Below, one piece after another: positions 23,101 to 33,560 of a stretch of DNA of 64,000 nt; the stretch's first letter is position 1; each line of letters opens with the position of its first letter. The notes under the pieces are model-generated. The model saw only the letters and a program-made list of their open reading frames with translations, was not told the origin of the DNA and made no database searches. Source of the DNA: Enoplolaimus lenunculus (lineage: Eukaryota; Nematoda; Enoplea; Enoplida; Thoracostomopsidae); assembly GCA_030248215.1 (NCBI GenBank), contig JASANG010000540.1, positions 62,001 through 126,000 of the forward strand, read 5' to 3'. Position numbers and translations under genes: made by a program.

Positions 23101-24469
23101 GTTTATCTTTTCTTTCTATCCAGTCCAGCTACCTGTATGCAAATTATTGCATGCTAGTGACTGCAGGAGCAAACTATGGTTCCGCCCAAAATTCCGGGGT
23201 CGGGACCCCTTGCGATGATCAAAATATTTTTCAAATTTTTTGTTTAAAATCTTGTTAGAGTGGGGGCCTTTCTTTGGCGTGAGCGCCCTCCAAATCGTTG
23301 GTATGGGGGAGGTATAGCTGTACACAAAAAAGAATTTCTGAATTTCTACAGAAAAGTATTTTCTGTGGCAAATCTGAAAAGTTTTTCTGATATTTAAGAC
23401 AATTTTTCTAAAAAATAACTAGAAAACGTTTATTTTCAAACTTTATTTCAAAACTTTTTTGAAAACTTTTCTGTTATAACAGAAATAATTTTCAAGTGCA
23501 CTTTGCTAATCATATTTCTTAAATGTAAGAAATTTTTTCTTAAATGTCAGAAATATTATTTTGAGTGGCTCCGGATTTGGTGCTAGTTTAGTTAATTTGA
23601 AGGTTAATTCGAAAACCTCGTAAATACTTTTTCAGGCAAACCAAACAAAGCAACGGTTAAGTCAAATAATCAGTTGCGGTCGAAATTTGCATCTCAATCT
23701 GCAAGAACATCATTTATCAGTTTCACTTTTGTTATCCTGTGATGGTGAGAGATATGGCTGGTGTGAGCTCACCTTGCTGGGGGGTGTGAGCTATAAATTG
23801 ATTAGGAGAACATAAAACGATTTCCTGTTTAAGCGAGGTCGAAACTTTTTCGGGGAAGCCCAAATTTTTTCAAGGAGGCTCGGCGCCCTTTGCAAACTAA
23901 ATTGCTTATTCCTTTCTAAAAATATAAACAGAATATGTAAAAAAGATATAGCATTGCAGTGTAGTATTTATACTGTTTACTGAAATTTTGACTCACCCCC
24001 CCTGAAATAACGGGGGCAGACTAAAATATTCAACGCACGTTTGTGTGTATTCTTTTCTACACATAATATACCCAGTTGCATACGCTTATATCATGCACTC
24101 TAGCGTTTGCGGATCAGGCATGGATTATAGATTCATGGGAACCTCACGAAGTGCGGATTTTTAGATGCGGTGTCTCCAAATGGTCTAAACGGTGACGTAA
24201 CAGACCTATATCAAATGCTATTATTAGCATATTTGCAATCAAATCATGCAAATCCTGCAACGCGTTGCATGAACATCATGGATCTGTTACTTGCAATACA
24301 CTGTGCTGCTATTGAAATTCAACCAATCAGCGAACAAAACGATGACATCACTTTTGCAGCTGACAAAATGTCGCGCGACATGGTAGCGAAACAATTTATT
24401 TTTGGTGGCGACACTGTGATCAATGAAATTTCGAGCTACTCTGATTGGATTAAAGATGTTTTATTGTGA
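17102..24469 (+). CDS. NR2E-type nuclear receptor (TLX/PNR/FAX-1 relatives), six exons plus a start
   Basis: Exons: 17102-17242, 18830-18925, 20086-20190, 20662-20912, 23636-23744 and 24165-24469 (stop TGA). Phases agree at every junction (1, 1, 1, 0, 1). The first exon gives zinc finger 1, C-x2-C-x13-C-x2-C, with P-box [10 protein letters not shown]. The second gives zinc finger 2 with C-x6-C spacing as in PNR, then [17 protein letters not shown]. The third gives [11 protein letters not shown], the hallmark after the DNA-binding domain in NR2E proteins, and an S/N/Q-rich hinge. The last three encode the ligand-binding domain: [15 protein letters not shown] (helices 3-5), [14 protein letters not shown] (helices 7-8), [12 protein letters not shown] (helix 9) and an AF-2-like WIKDVL just before the stop. 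It is a DNA-binding transcription regulator in the nucleus. The coding length, about 334 residues plus the start, is short for the family. An alternative junction (20150 to 20694, weaker sites) would shorten the hinge. Introns are filled with MITEs and satellites. Confidence 0.9.
17683..18116. mobile_element. Two TTAGGC MITEs in a receptor intron
   Basis: Positions 17683-17848 start GGCCCATGTAAAGATCAGTG and end TTCTTTACATTGGTCC. Positions 17975-18116 are a second, more decayed copy ending TTTTTTGCATCGGCC. Both carry GCTTAGGCTTAGGCT-type runs. They lie in the intron between the two zinc-finger exons. Confidence 0.65.
18335..18755. repeat. AT-rich minisatellite of 22-24 bp units
   Basis: About 18 degenerate units of the form AAATTCTAAAATTTAAAAATAACG. 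The array ends roughly 75 nt before the acceptor of the second zinc-finger exon. Confidence 0.9.
19006..19220. mobile_element. MITE of the GTGACCCGAATAA family, TA-flanked
   Basis: Begins CTGTAGTGACCCGAATAAAA and ends in the complement CCGTAGTGACCCGAATAAGA. TA is present on both sides. It lies in the receptor intron after the second zinc-finger exon and is about 125 bp shorter than the full copy at 63403. Confidence 0.75.
20964..22797. repeat. 75-bp satellite grown from one end of a palindromic MITE
   Basis: 20964 to about 21200 is an element of the GAGTTGATTTTAACTC family (starts CACTGTAAATTTCAATGAAT). From about 21163 a 75-bp unit (TTGGATTTACAGTGAATATT, then TTCAACTACATATAGTATCT, then a TCACTCAACTCATTCTGAGT-type stretch) is repeated about 22 times with a few variants: CTT/ATT, CTCA/CTGA, one 15-bp deletion near 22110. 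The MITE's own terminal ATTTACAGTG is part of every unit. The array makes up most of a receptor intron (20913-23635). Confidence 0.9.
22798..23635. other. Receptor intron remainder
   Basis: Positions 22798-22985 resemble the interior and right end of the TATTCTCAAATG MITE family, ending ACACGCATTTGAGAATACA. Positions 23115-23330 and 23340-23560 hold GC-rich and AT-rich non-coding sequence with no feature I can name. The exon at 23636 is preceded by ACTTTTTCAG. Confidence 0.4.
24460..24465 (-). promoter_or_regulatory. Poly(A) signal AATAAA of the convergent minus-strand gene
   Basis: TTTATT on the plus strand overlaps the last codons of the receptor (stop 24467-24469) and gives AATAAA on the minus strand, 41 nt beyond the TAA at 24507 of the candidate gene on that strand. 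The two genes would thus overlap at their 3' ends. Confidence 0.4.
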
Positions 24470-24506
24470 TGCCGAAATTTACGTCGACTTATAACTCAAT
24501 AGCCAG

Positions 24507-26622
24507 TTACCAGACATTTTGTCGCACAAAATGAGGCCCGAGAACGAGGGACGTCTGATGTGTCAGTCGACCCCTAGAAAAATATATGTGTTTGACGCTT
24601 CGTAGAAAAACTTGTACCCAATTCCCTGCTTAAAATCTACCCATACCTGCCAGGTACTTGAGCTATTTCAAGAAAATTTACCTGAAAAAGGATAGCAAAC
24701 AGTTCAAAAATTTGAATATATTAGCGGATCAACGTGCAGACCAAATGTTACCTGGTGTTGTAATAGGAACAAAACGTATTCCAGGTTGCCGCAAACATAA
24801 CATGAACCCAGCATTAGGATCGTGACTGTAGATTAATCATATTGCTGAACCGATGCCTAAGCCTAGTCGTTGAAAAATGTAGGCTTAGGCTAAGTGAGAT
24901 TTGTGATCTGCCGAAATGGTGATCGCATCAGCATGTTTTAATACATGTTCTGGCTTCATTGTTCTAGTTTTAGCACAACTAATATGAACCTAAATGTTGT
25001 CGGGGTACGTTTTATATATTAAATATTATTGGAAGCTTGCGGTTAATGGCACATTTTCATTACTTGGTTGAATCTAGTGTGCTTGAGTAAACAATCTTCA
25101 AACATATATAGCTTATTATGAGTTGAAAAATTTCAAATATTTTTGCCATCAATATGCTTTATGAAAGATAGACAATGTCGCACGCTGCAGTAGGATCAGT
25201 CACAGGGGGGGGGGGGGGTCAGGGATCTGCCGCTCGATCCCATTGAAATGTTTAGCGAATTTTAGTCAGGCACGTAGCCTGCTCAGGCTGCTTGCTAGAT
25301 GGAAGCTGAAAAAATTTTCAGGACGGGCACGCAAGGGTTTTCGTTGACTTCCAAACAAGATCGCAATTTTTCCAAAGGGGCCGCCCAAAATATTTCTACG
25401 GGGCGGCTGAAACCCCTGGCCCCGTCTTGGCCACGCGCCCGTGTTTGGCAGCGTAAAAGAGAAATTTAAAAAACAAATCACCTGAGACGAAAACATAGAG
25501 GCCCCACTCTGGAAATTTCCTGGACCGCCAGTGCGAAGTGGATTGAAAAATCAAATAATCTCAGACTCGGAGGGCCAAGATGGAAAATTGATGTCGGTCA
25601 TCCGATTGTTCCGAATTCATTATATCTCAAACGTGGCAATAATAGTGCCGTGTGCCAGGGAAGAATAGAAGGAATGTATCCCCACGATATTTCTGGACAG
25701 ATTAATAGAAAAACGCACTTTTGTAGAATACAGAGTAGCCTGTAGAAGTCAGAATAAATTTTGTTGCCAGAAAAAATTTTCTTGCTCGTTGCACTCTTTG
25801 GCAAAAAAATCTATACTAAATTATCGCTTTCCAAAATCTAATCATAGCTACGATTCTAGCCAGAAACCTATCATTCAGACTGGGCCCATGTAAAGATCAA
25901 GGGCGGGACGTTTTTCTGTGGGACTGCAATAGAGTAAGCGCAAGGTTTACGCTAATTTTTTCCTTAACTTAGGCTTAGGCTTAATCTTAGGAATATGCTC
26001 ATTCTTACGCCTAGGCTTAGGCTTAGGCTTAGGCTTAAAAATATGTTTACTATACTGTTCCGCCTCTGTTCTTTACATTGGCCACTCTCTGAAACATCCC
26101 ATTTTTTGCTTAACTTAGAGTGTCAATTAAACATTTACGCTTTAAAGTTTAGGCTTAACTTTTAGTTCTATCTTTACTCCAGATGTTATATAATTAATCA
26201 CACCAATAGGGATAGACGGTTGCTCAAGGCATAGTAAGACAATTCTACGCTTACTCGTTACACGACAGCTTGCCACCAAACAGTGTCCTAAAACCTATGA
26301 CTAAATAAAAACATAACACAAAGCGTAGTCCTAAACCTAAGCCTAAGCCATATAGCATAATGATGAGCGATGAATTGTCGAGTCGATTAAATTCGGATTA
26401 CCAGTTGTCGAGCGTCGAGTTGCCGGACGACGAATTGTTGTGATACCTACTAGGACGCCTTTATTGTTCCACTGCAAAATGCAGCCTCGCAATCTTTGTT
26501 TCGCACAGTTCACCAGACACATACCTCCTGCATCGCCAACAATTTTCTGCCCAGCAATGCCAGATTTGTGCCAAACGAACCCTGTCCCTTCGTCCTTTTT
26601 ATTGTCTGCTACTTCCTTTTGT
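24507..26622 (-). CDS. Candidate multi-exon gene of unknown family, convergent with the receptor
   Basis: On the minus strand: 26622-26447 (acceptor TTGACACAG, donor GTATCA; 58 open codons including GFVWHKSGIAGQKIVGDAGG; phase 2 in, 1 out); optional 26287-26255 (acceptor GGTTTTAG, donor GTAAGC; phase 1 in and out); 24825-24752 (donor GTAACA; phase 1 in, 0 out; contains LGSCYVCGNLEYV); 24681-24647 (acceptor ATCCTTTTTCAG, donor GTATGG; VNFLEIAQVPG; phase 0 in, 2 out); 24573-24507 (acceptor ATATTTTTCTAG; ends VRQNVW then TAA). The 70-nt intron between 24752 and 24681 has textbook ends. Phases agree throughout. The acceptor at 24826 lies in a TTAGGC-MITE-like sequence, so that junction is the weakest; alternatively translation starts at the ATG at 24814. 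No domain is recognised and the 5' end is missing. Confidence 0.35.
24826..26250. other. MITEs, a G-run and sequence inside the minus-strand candidate gene
   Basis: 24826-24900 is a fragment of a TTAGGC MITE. 25205-25218 is a run of 14 G. 25268-25440 is a CCGTAGCCAG MITE. 25455-25750 has an open plus-strand frame without splice support. 25885-26084 is a TTAGGC MITE with ends GGCCCATGTAAAGATCAAGG and GGCCAATGTAAAGAACAGAG. 24900-25200 shows nothing I can name. Confidence 0.45.
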
Positions 26623-26774
26623 CTGTGTCAATTTAAAAAAATATCAAAAAGATATTAACGAGTTGGCTTGAAATTTGTTAAAATATTTGTCAAAATCTGA
26701 TTCATATCGAAATACCACTTTTTTAACTTTGTCTGCAATTTTAAGATGTTTTACACGATGCCAGAGAAACACTA

Positions 26775-26993
26775 CACTGTAAAAAATGGGGAGTCAAATT
26801 GGGTCTCACGGAAATAGGCTATACTGACTACACAAACTGAGTCAAATTTGACTCCGCCAGTGTCAAATGCGATTCACTGAATCGCTCAGTGAGTCCAGTT
26901 TGACTCTGGCGGAGTCAAATTTGACTCAGTTTGTGTAGTCAGGAAAAGCCTATTTTCGCGAGAGTCAATTTGACTCCCCATTTTTTTACAGTG
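26775..26993. mobile_element. Palindromic MITE with TA duplication, GAGTCAAATT family
   Basis: Begins CACTGTAAAAAATGGGGAGT and ends with the complement CACTGTAAAAAAATGGGGAG. TA flanks both sides. The arms match nearly perfectly over about 80 bp, so the transcript or single strand would fold into one hairpin. Confidence 0.85.
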
Positions 26994-27678
26994 TACCGGT
27001 GACTGGCAGACCAGATTCTATAGTATCCAAAATATTTTTTCTGATCGAGCACTTCTCCATGCGACGCTGTGAGTAAGCATAAACACACACATATATATAT
27101 TTGGATTAGGTTCTTGCACACTTTACAACATAGGTGAAGTGTTAGGTTTGGCAAAATATCAGGCTAAGGTATAGGTAAGCCGTTTCCTAGACCATAAGCT
27201 AAACCGTACGCCTAACCATCAGCCTGAGTCTAAGCGTAAATGTTTGGGGATGTGTACAGGAAATATACTTAATACGGTCAATGTTACTTTAAGATTCTGT
27301 ATTCATTAAGCATATACCTAATGCCTAAGCCTAAAGGTTGAAACAAATGTTAATTCTGAGCCTAAACCTAGGACCAAGCCTAACCAAGAAATAGTTTTCA
27401 ATCTAATCCTACTCTATTAAAGTTGTGCGAGAAAACTGGGTGGCTCTGTGGGCTCTTGGGATCATACCGCGTTTATGACGGCCGCTCAGATGATTTGCTC
27501 GGATCAGTTTGTTAGCAGATGGGGTAAGCAAGATTTATTTAGGCATGGTATACCTTCATTTAAGCGAGATAGATTTTTCAAACTTTCGGATCCGACATGT
27601 TTCAGTCTGCACAAGAGCATTTTTTCTCATCTCTCGAGAAACTTTGGGCGGAGATGTATTCAGAATAAGCAAGAGTGA

Positions 27679-28043
27679 ATTATCACTCTTTATAACAAGA
27701 GTGTACAACTGGGTACGTTCTGTGTATTAAAGATTGTACCCGGCACGCGTTGCGGTTTTGGCCTACCCCCCTTGTGTAGGGGGTCTGTATGCAGTTTTAT
27801 ATCGTAGTAATGCTAGGAGCAAATTGTACCCCCCTTGTTTAAGGGGGGTAGGTGTACTGAAGCATACTATTAATCTCTTGATTAAACCCCCCTCATTGAG
27901 GGGGGTCGAGATTAAACCCCCCTGATTGAGGGGGTCGAACAAAAATGCATCGCGTGCTGGTACATTCTTTAATACACAGAATGTACCCAATTGCACACTC
28001 TTGTTATAAAGAGTGATCATCCACTCTTGGTATAACCCATCTT
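27679..28043. mobile_element. Long inverted-repeat element, AAGAGTGT family
   Basis: Both ends contain TATAACAAGAGTGTRCAAYT, GGGTACRTTCTGTGTATTAA and a TGCGTTTT-type block in inverted orientation, about 90 bp per arm. The centre has two short inverted repeats of AACCCCCCT-type sequence. Related decayed copies lie at about 880-1240, 15715-15815, 41420-41860 and 54370-54670. Confidence 0.65.
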
Positions 28044-28228
28044 GTATGCGCGATGACACGTTCTGTAGGCGTATATGGTTTGGCTAGAATAACAGTTAAT
28101 ACCCAAAAATTTATACATAATATAAAAATAGAAAATTACTATTTTTTATGAATTTGTTTTCGTTCTTTTACATTCTGTTTCATATTTTAAAATAAATGAC
28201 TGATCTTAACAATAGGTACAAGTTGGTA

Positions 28229-28437
28229 CACTGCAATAAATGGTGAGTCAAATTGACTGTCTCCGAAATAAGCTTTACGTGACTACACAAGCTGAGTCAA
28301 ATTCGACTACACAAGAGTCAAACGCGCGACTTAATGAGTCGAATCAGTCTCTGGTCGAGTCGAAATTGACTCAGTTTGTGTAGTCTCGTAAAGCCTATTT
28401 CGGCGAGAGTCAATTTGACTCATCACTATTTGCAGTG
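28229..28437. mobile_element. Palindromic MITE with TA duplication, GAGTCAAATT family
   Basis: Begins CACTGCAATAAATGGTGAGT and ends with the complement CACTGCAAATAGTGATGAGT, with TA on both sides. Confidence 0.8.
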
Positions 28438-28700
28438 TATATACCAACTTTATTGTTAATAGTCATTTATTTAAAGTAAAAAACCCAGTGCAAAAGAATG
28501 AATGTATCCCAAAAATTGCTTTGCAATATACCCATACATGCTTATCGCATAAAAATTTTCACCATTTTAAAGCCTGCCCCCGTGCCCGGGGTAGGTATTT
28601 TCAGTCATAACTTCCTTGATGCGTCAAATCGTTATGAGAAAAAAAATCTTCCCAGCATATATCATCAAGGTTAAGCTGCAAGCATTAATTTTTGCTGACT

Positions 28701-29102
28701 TTAGCTTAAATTTTTGACAACTGGCTTATGAAGTAAATAAATTTCTTCCGTCACCCTGCGAACAGAGCCAAAATAGACATCACAGAGTGTAGCTAAGCTT
28801 TCATTTCGGAATGGCGTAGTTTCATTCAAATGTACGCTCGACTGAAGGATATAGCAGGACAGTATTCTAAAGCCTGTATAAGTGACTTTTCTTTCTAGCA
28901 ATTTCGCGTTGAGATACAATCCCTCTATCCCACCAATCTGCGTGCGTTCCCATTTCGTTTTCCCACATTCGAGGTTGCGCTCAAAATTTGTGATGTCAAA
29001 ATGTTTACGACACTTGAAAACAAAAATGACTCGCGTTCGAGCAGGAAAAGGTAAAATGGTATCAAATATGTTATTTGTTTTTGACCTTTTGGAAAAAAAG
29101 CA
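28701..29102 (-). CDS. Candidate 3' exon, 133 codons, unknown family
   Basis: The minus-strand frame from the acceptor TTATTCAG (just right of 29102) to the TAA at 28701 is open for 133 codons, the longest such stretch outside the paralogues and the satellite. It includes FKCRKHFDITNFERNLECGK and, further on, LATLCDVYFGSVRRVTEEI. A minus-strand AATAAA lies about 230 nt downstream. No ATG opens the frame, so it would be an internal or last exon. Roughly 0.5 such frames would be expected by chance in this window, so the call is tentative. Two shorter plus-strand frames overlap it. Confidence 0.3.
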   Translation of the reverse strand, partial: CFFSKRSKTNNIFDTILPFPARTRVIFVFKCRKHFDITNFERNLECGKTKWERTQIGGIEGLYLNAKLLERKVTYTGFRILSCYILQSSVHLNETTPFRNESLATLCDVYFGSVRRVTEEIYLLHKPVVKNLS

Positions 29103-30053
29103 CTGAATAATTGTTTAATTTATCAAGAGGGTATGGTTAAGAACTTTGGCTCAGCGATGCGATGGCAGAACTTTGGTTCTGTATTCTGAGCAAACTTTAA
29201 AGGCAAAATAACTGCTACTCAATGTAAATTGTTGTTGGGCGTGCAACATATTCTTAAATCAGTTTATATTATGTAAATCTCCTTTGGCTTATATTCTCAA
29301 ATGTGTATAGCAACGGATAATTGCAGTACCGTATATATATAAATAATTAAGGGTGGATGAGCGTGGGTTAAAAATCAGTCGGTAACCGAATAGCAGGGGG
29401 TACCCTCTGGAGAGGCCAAATAAATATCATCCCACCTTCTTATTCGGGTCACTATCGTAGGTTTTCAAACTTGCTAACTACTGCAGTTGCTGAACTCAAA
29501 ATGGGTACAGAAGTAGAGCAAATCAAGTGCAAAAAAATGTGCTGAGTTTTGTGCATCAGCGTTAACTGGTTCGAAGGTTACAGACACACATTTGAGAATA
29601 TGGACCTTTACCTAAGCCCACGATTGCTTAACTTGAAATTTAACTCCTGAACCAGCCGCTATATGCTAGCTACTTAACCTTATATTAATATTTACCCGAG
29701 GATTGGGGTAGTCAAATATAGTTTGTTTTAAATACTAAGCTACTACTAAAAAAATTAACCAAGCCTGAGAAATAAAGTTTATCAGTGAAAGGAAAGATAA
29801 ACTGTATTGTAACTCTTTCATCCCACTTTTATATACTTTGAATTTTATTACCGTTCCTATAAGAATAGTATAATTTAAGCGATGGTAAGTCAATCATCAT
29901 TACTTTGGTCCGCTTTTAATTTCGTTTCCTCGTACGACTTCAATTAAACAGGGTTAGATATTAGAATGTGTATTTGCTAAGACTTAGGTTCAGGAATATA
30001 GTTAATTCAGTGGTACGTGCGTAAATGCGACATAGGTCCGTCACTTTTAAGGG

Positions 30054-30203
30054 TTGCGCTATACTTAACGTCCGGCGCCGTCCATCACCATGCGTCACCC
30101 GTACGGCAGTGTCCGGCACCATGCCGTTATCGTACGTGAGTTATTTGTGTAAGGTACCGCACGGTGACGGACGGCGCCGCAAGTTAAAAAAAGTATAGCA
30201 CAA
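30054..30203. mobile_element. GC-rich palindromic element, about 150 bp
   Basis: The left arm (TTGCGCTATACTTAACGTCC, then GGCGCCGTCCATCACC) and the right arm are complementary over about 50 bp (GGCGCCGTCCGTCACCGTGC in inverted form, then TATACTTT). It stands out as the most GC-rich patch nearby. Pieces of the same arm occur at about 5470-5500. Confidence 0.6.
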
Positions 30204-32301
30204 CTCGTATTGTTATTCATATCAGTCTGACAACCTAACTCTTTCGATCGGGCTATGCGGATCGCAAGCCCAGAGAAGTTTCTTTCCGCCCGTAGCCAAA
30301 AAGCCAATACAAGAAGTTAAGTTGATCCCCGGGTCATTGAAAATTTTCAACGGAACCTATGCTTGTTAGTTGTTTAATTACCTCAGAACGAGTTCGATCA
30401 ATCCAGAATTCTTATTTCAGAAAGACCTAATTCATAGCTCAGACCACTTAGCGGTTTCAACGCATTCCGAGTTAAAATCAACTTACTGAAAATTACAGTG
30501 TACATGATAGATTTTACAATACCGTGGTTTCAATTCAAATCGACACAAACAAACAATGACCAATGTTACTTTAAAAGGCATTTGTATTGCTATGTTCCTA
30601 AGCCTAAAGCCTAAGCACAGTGATGCAATACTTCATTTATCTATCAATCCAACGTCGGATATGCTATATATTTTAACTTCCGGTTGTCAAAATCTAACCA
30701 GTCATATAGCTAGGCTTAGTGACTATATACGATACAACCCGTAACAAAACAGCCGTTACGGATGCCAAAATTTTTGACGGTCTTGAACAATATATACTAG
30801 ATTCAAAAATCCTGCGAGTAAAGTGAACATCTATCCAAACGCAAATTTAGTACAAAATCATAATACAAAACATTTGGTTTTGAGCTCTGCTGAGGGCGCG
30901 AGGGCTGGGTGGGCCACCCCCCCTGGGTTGGCTTGTGTAAAATAAACCAGCTGATTATTTTGAAGTCAAACTTTTGGAAACTGTTTTTTAAACTGTCATG
31001 AGGACAATTAAACGTTTCTGAAATAGGTTTATGATTGTCAAAGTCTTGATGAAAGTTTATACAAGAGGTCAACAAAGTTTCATGGTTCAACGAACCATTG
31101 AGTTGAAGCAAACGGAAGGATTATTGAACCAAGACGTGACTGAAAGTTTCATCGAAAAAATAACGGATTTAGGGAATAAGGCTTTATAAACCGAAACATT
31201 TTTTACTTAATTTTAAGTGATGATGTTTGTTTAATTTGGTTAAGGTTAATTAAGTTTTGAAAAACATAATATTGTTGCGCAAATTGTATTATACATCAGT
31301 ATGGGATGCGGGTTAGAATTTTTTACCCAACCCACGCTTTACCCACGAAAATAAAATTACATGCGGGTATGCTCGTGCTCAAAAGATCTACACGCGACTC
31401 ACGTTTTAGCTGCGACTGAAGAGAAATAAAGTATTTTATAGATCGGTTGGTGATTTACACTTTAATGAAGTTTTGCGTTATAGCTTCGGGTAGTTTTAGA
31501 ATTTCAGAACTTTTGCGTTTTGAACGCTCACCGACCAGCCATAGTAGCCAATAACATTTGTGTTGATCCATAACAGTTGAATGTTTGGCTCGGATAAAAA
31601 CTGTCCAATTTTTACTCACGTAATAAAAATCTTTATCCGCGGGTCGCCAGTTTTTTTACGATCCAGTTCCGGCAATAAATTCCACATTTTTTCACAGGAA
31701 GTTTCCGATATTTTCGGTATAGAAGACGTTTCTTCATTTGAAAATTGAAGAAAAATTAGCATTATTACCGTAATTTATTTTTCTAAAACTGACTATGCGT
31801 GTATTGCTAAAGTTTTCAATTTATGGGATACTCCATAAATTTATCAAACGTTTCCAAGCTACTGCATTTGTTTCAGGATATGATGCGTTTCCCAAACGAT
31901 TTTAATTTTCAATGATGTTCGAGTGCACATGGGAAGAACAAAGTATCTCATCACATGTATATAAGCATCGGTTGAGACAAACGTTTCAACCGTATCTTCA
32001 AGATATAATTCAAAACAGAAAACGATCATTTGTCGCAAAATAATAGCATTCCGCCATTCCTGGCAATCCGGATTTGGTCTAGTTCCTATGTTGCTAGACG
32101 CACAAGTATTCGTATCGCTAATAATAATTGAACTATTTTCCCATTAAAATGCATAAAATAGCTTTAAAAATGAATTTTTCGGTCACAACTATTATTTGTT
32201 TTTCGGCCCCGGTTCCGGTATTTTTAACGTTCCGGTTTTTGGTATTTTATAATTACGCTTGTTTCCAACTGGAATTTTTTACGCGACTCGTGTTTATCCA
32301 T

Positions 32302-32715
32302 GGGCAATGTCCCAGTTTGACTCACATGTATCAAAGTGGACGTATGTGACTGCCACTTTGATTCACATGCATCAAAGTGGACCGATGTGACTGCCACTTT
32401 GATTCACATGCATCAAAGTGGACCGATGTGACTGCCACTTTGATTCACATGCATCAAAGTAGACCGATGTGACTGCCACTTTGATTCACATGCATCAAAG
32501 TGGACGTATGTGACTGCCACTTTGATTCATATGCATCAAAGTAGACGTATGTGACTGCCACTTTGATTCACATGCATCAAAGTGGACCTATGTGACTGCC
32601 ACTTTGATTCACATGCATCAAAGTGGACGTATGTGACTGCCACTTTGATTCACATGCATCAAAGTGGACCTATGTGACTGCCACTTTGATTCACATGCAT
32701 CAAAGTGGACCTATG
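32302..32715. repeat. 41-bp minisatellite whose unit is a hairpin
   Basis: About ten units of 41 bp. Each contains CACTTTGAT and ATCAAAGTG separated by 8 nt, a perfect 9-bp stem, plus GTCACATNGGTCC-type linker. Units vary mainly at one position (CCGATG, CGTATG, CCTATG). Confidence 0.95.
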
Positions 32716-33429
32716 AATGCGACTGATTCATCTAATATTTGTGTATTTGATTTAGAAAAATTCTTATTCTTCCAATGCGTTGAACTTTTGCATATGCCTT
32801 AATTTCGCTCAGTAACCAAATTGTTTACCGAACCGGCACCTGCCCACAGAAAATTTTAGAAATCGCGTTTGCCGTATATCGTTCACAGTTGCATCCGCTG
32901 AAAAACAAATAATCATTTACCACCCTGGTTATTAACTCTCTAAAATATATAATACGACGTTTATGTGTCAAATCTTTCATATTTTCGGCCTATGTAAAGA
33001 CTCAGGGGCGCAAAGGTTTCTGTGCGAGACTGCAATAGAGTAAGCTTAAGCTATAGACTAATTTTTTGCTTAGACTTAGGCTTAGGCTTAGGTATAAGCT
33101 CAGTCTTACACGCAGGCGTCGGTATACGCTTAGGTTTAGGAATATGCTTATACTACCTGATACTACTGTTACGACCCTGTTATATACCATTTCTATATTT
33201 GCTATTGCGGCCAACGAAAGGCTTACTGGACTACTAGAGCTGCATGTGAAAGAGTCGAGGATCAGCAAAATAATTAATGACCACAACATCAAACGGAATA
33301 TGCGGGGCTTAAAGGGTTTAAATTCAGTACTTTTTATATACATTTTAGGTTGGGAGCCAATTTTTGCAACGACGTGCACGAACACAGGAAATTGCTCTGT
33401 GATCACAATATAATAGGCACGTTTCCGGA

Positions 33430-33560
33430 ACGCAGTATACATATATAAATATATATATATAAATATATATTTATATATGTATATATGTATGTATATGTAT
33501 ATATTTATTTTTATATTTTATATTTTTATTTGTATATAATATCGATTAATATATAACTGA
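33430..33560. repeat. (TA)n-rich tract
   Basis: Imperfect TATATA/TATATG/TATTTATA run of about 130 bp, with no coding signal. Confidence 0.85.

Larger units (their letters stand above)
26623..28700. other. MITE-dense stretch between candidate genes
   Basis: 26775-26993 and 28229-28437 are palindromic GAGTCAAATT MITEs. 27280-27430 is a decayed TTAGGC MITE. 27679-28043 is a long inverted-repeat element. A 77-codon open frame at 27448-27678 and a short minus-strand segment at about 27069-26998, preceded by TTACTCACAG, look coding-like but lack partners. 28440-28700 shows nothing recognisable apart from a minus-strand AATAAA near 28469. Confidence 0.45.

Noticed and set aside
25455-25750. Plus-strand open frame of about 85 codons (contains LEISWTASAKWIEK, VGHPIVPNSLYLKRG)
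   Set aside because: It reads like protein, but no ATG or convincing acceptor precedes it and frames of this length are expected by chance at this base composition.
27448-27678. Plus-strand frame with MTAAQMICSDQFVSRWG before a GTAAGC donor
   Set aside because: It does not match in phase with any nearby acceptor; the overlapping frame is open too, so the coding strand and frame are undecided.
31870-31960. LTR or retrovirus-like remnants
   Set aside because: I found no reverse transcriptase, protease or long terminal repeat signals here or elsewhere in the window.
31859-32117. Minus-strand open frame of 85 codons with a poly(A) word downstream (contains CFELYLEDTVETFVSTDAYI)
   Set aside because: The acceptor (ATTATTATTAG) is weak, no partner exon was found, and the length is not significant.
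32302-32715. CRISPR-like array
   Set aside because: Units follow one another directly with a fixed period and no unique spacers, in a eukaryotic context.
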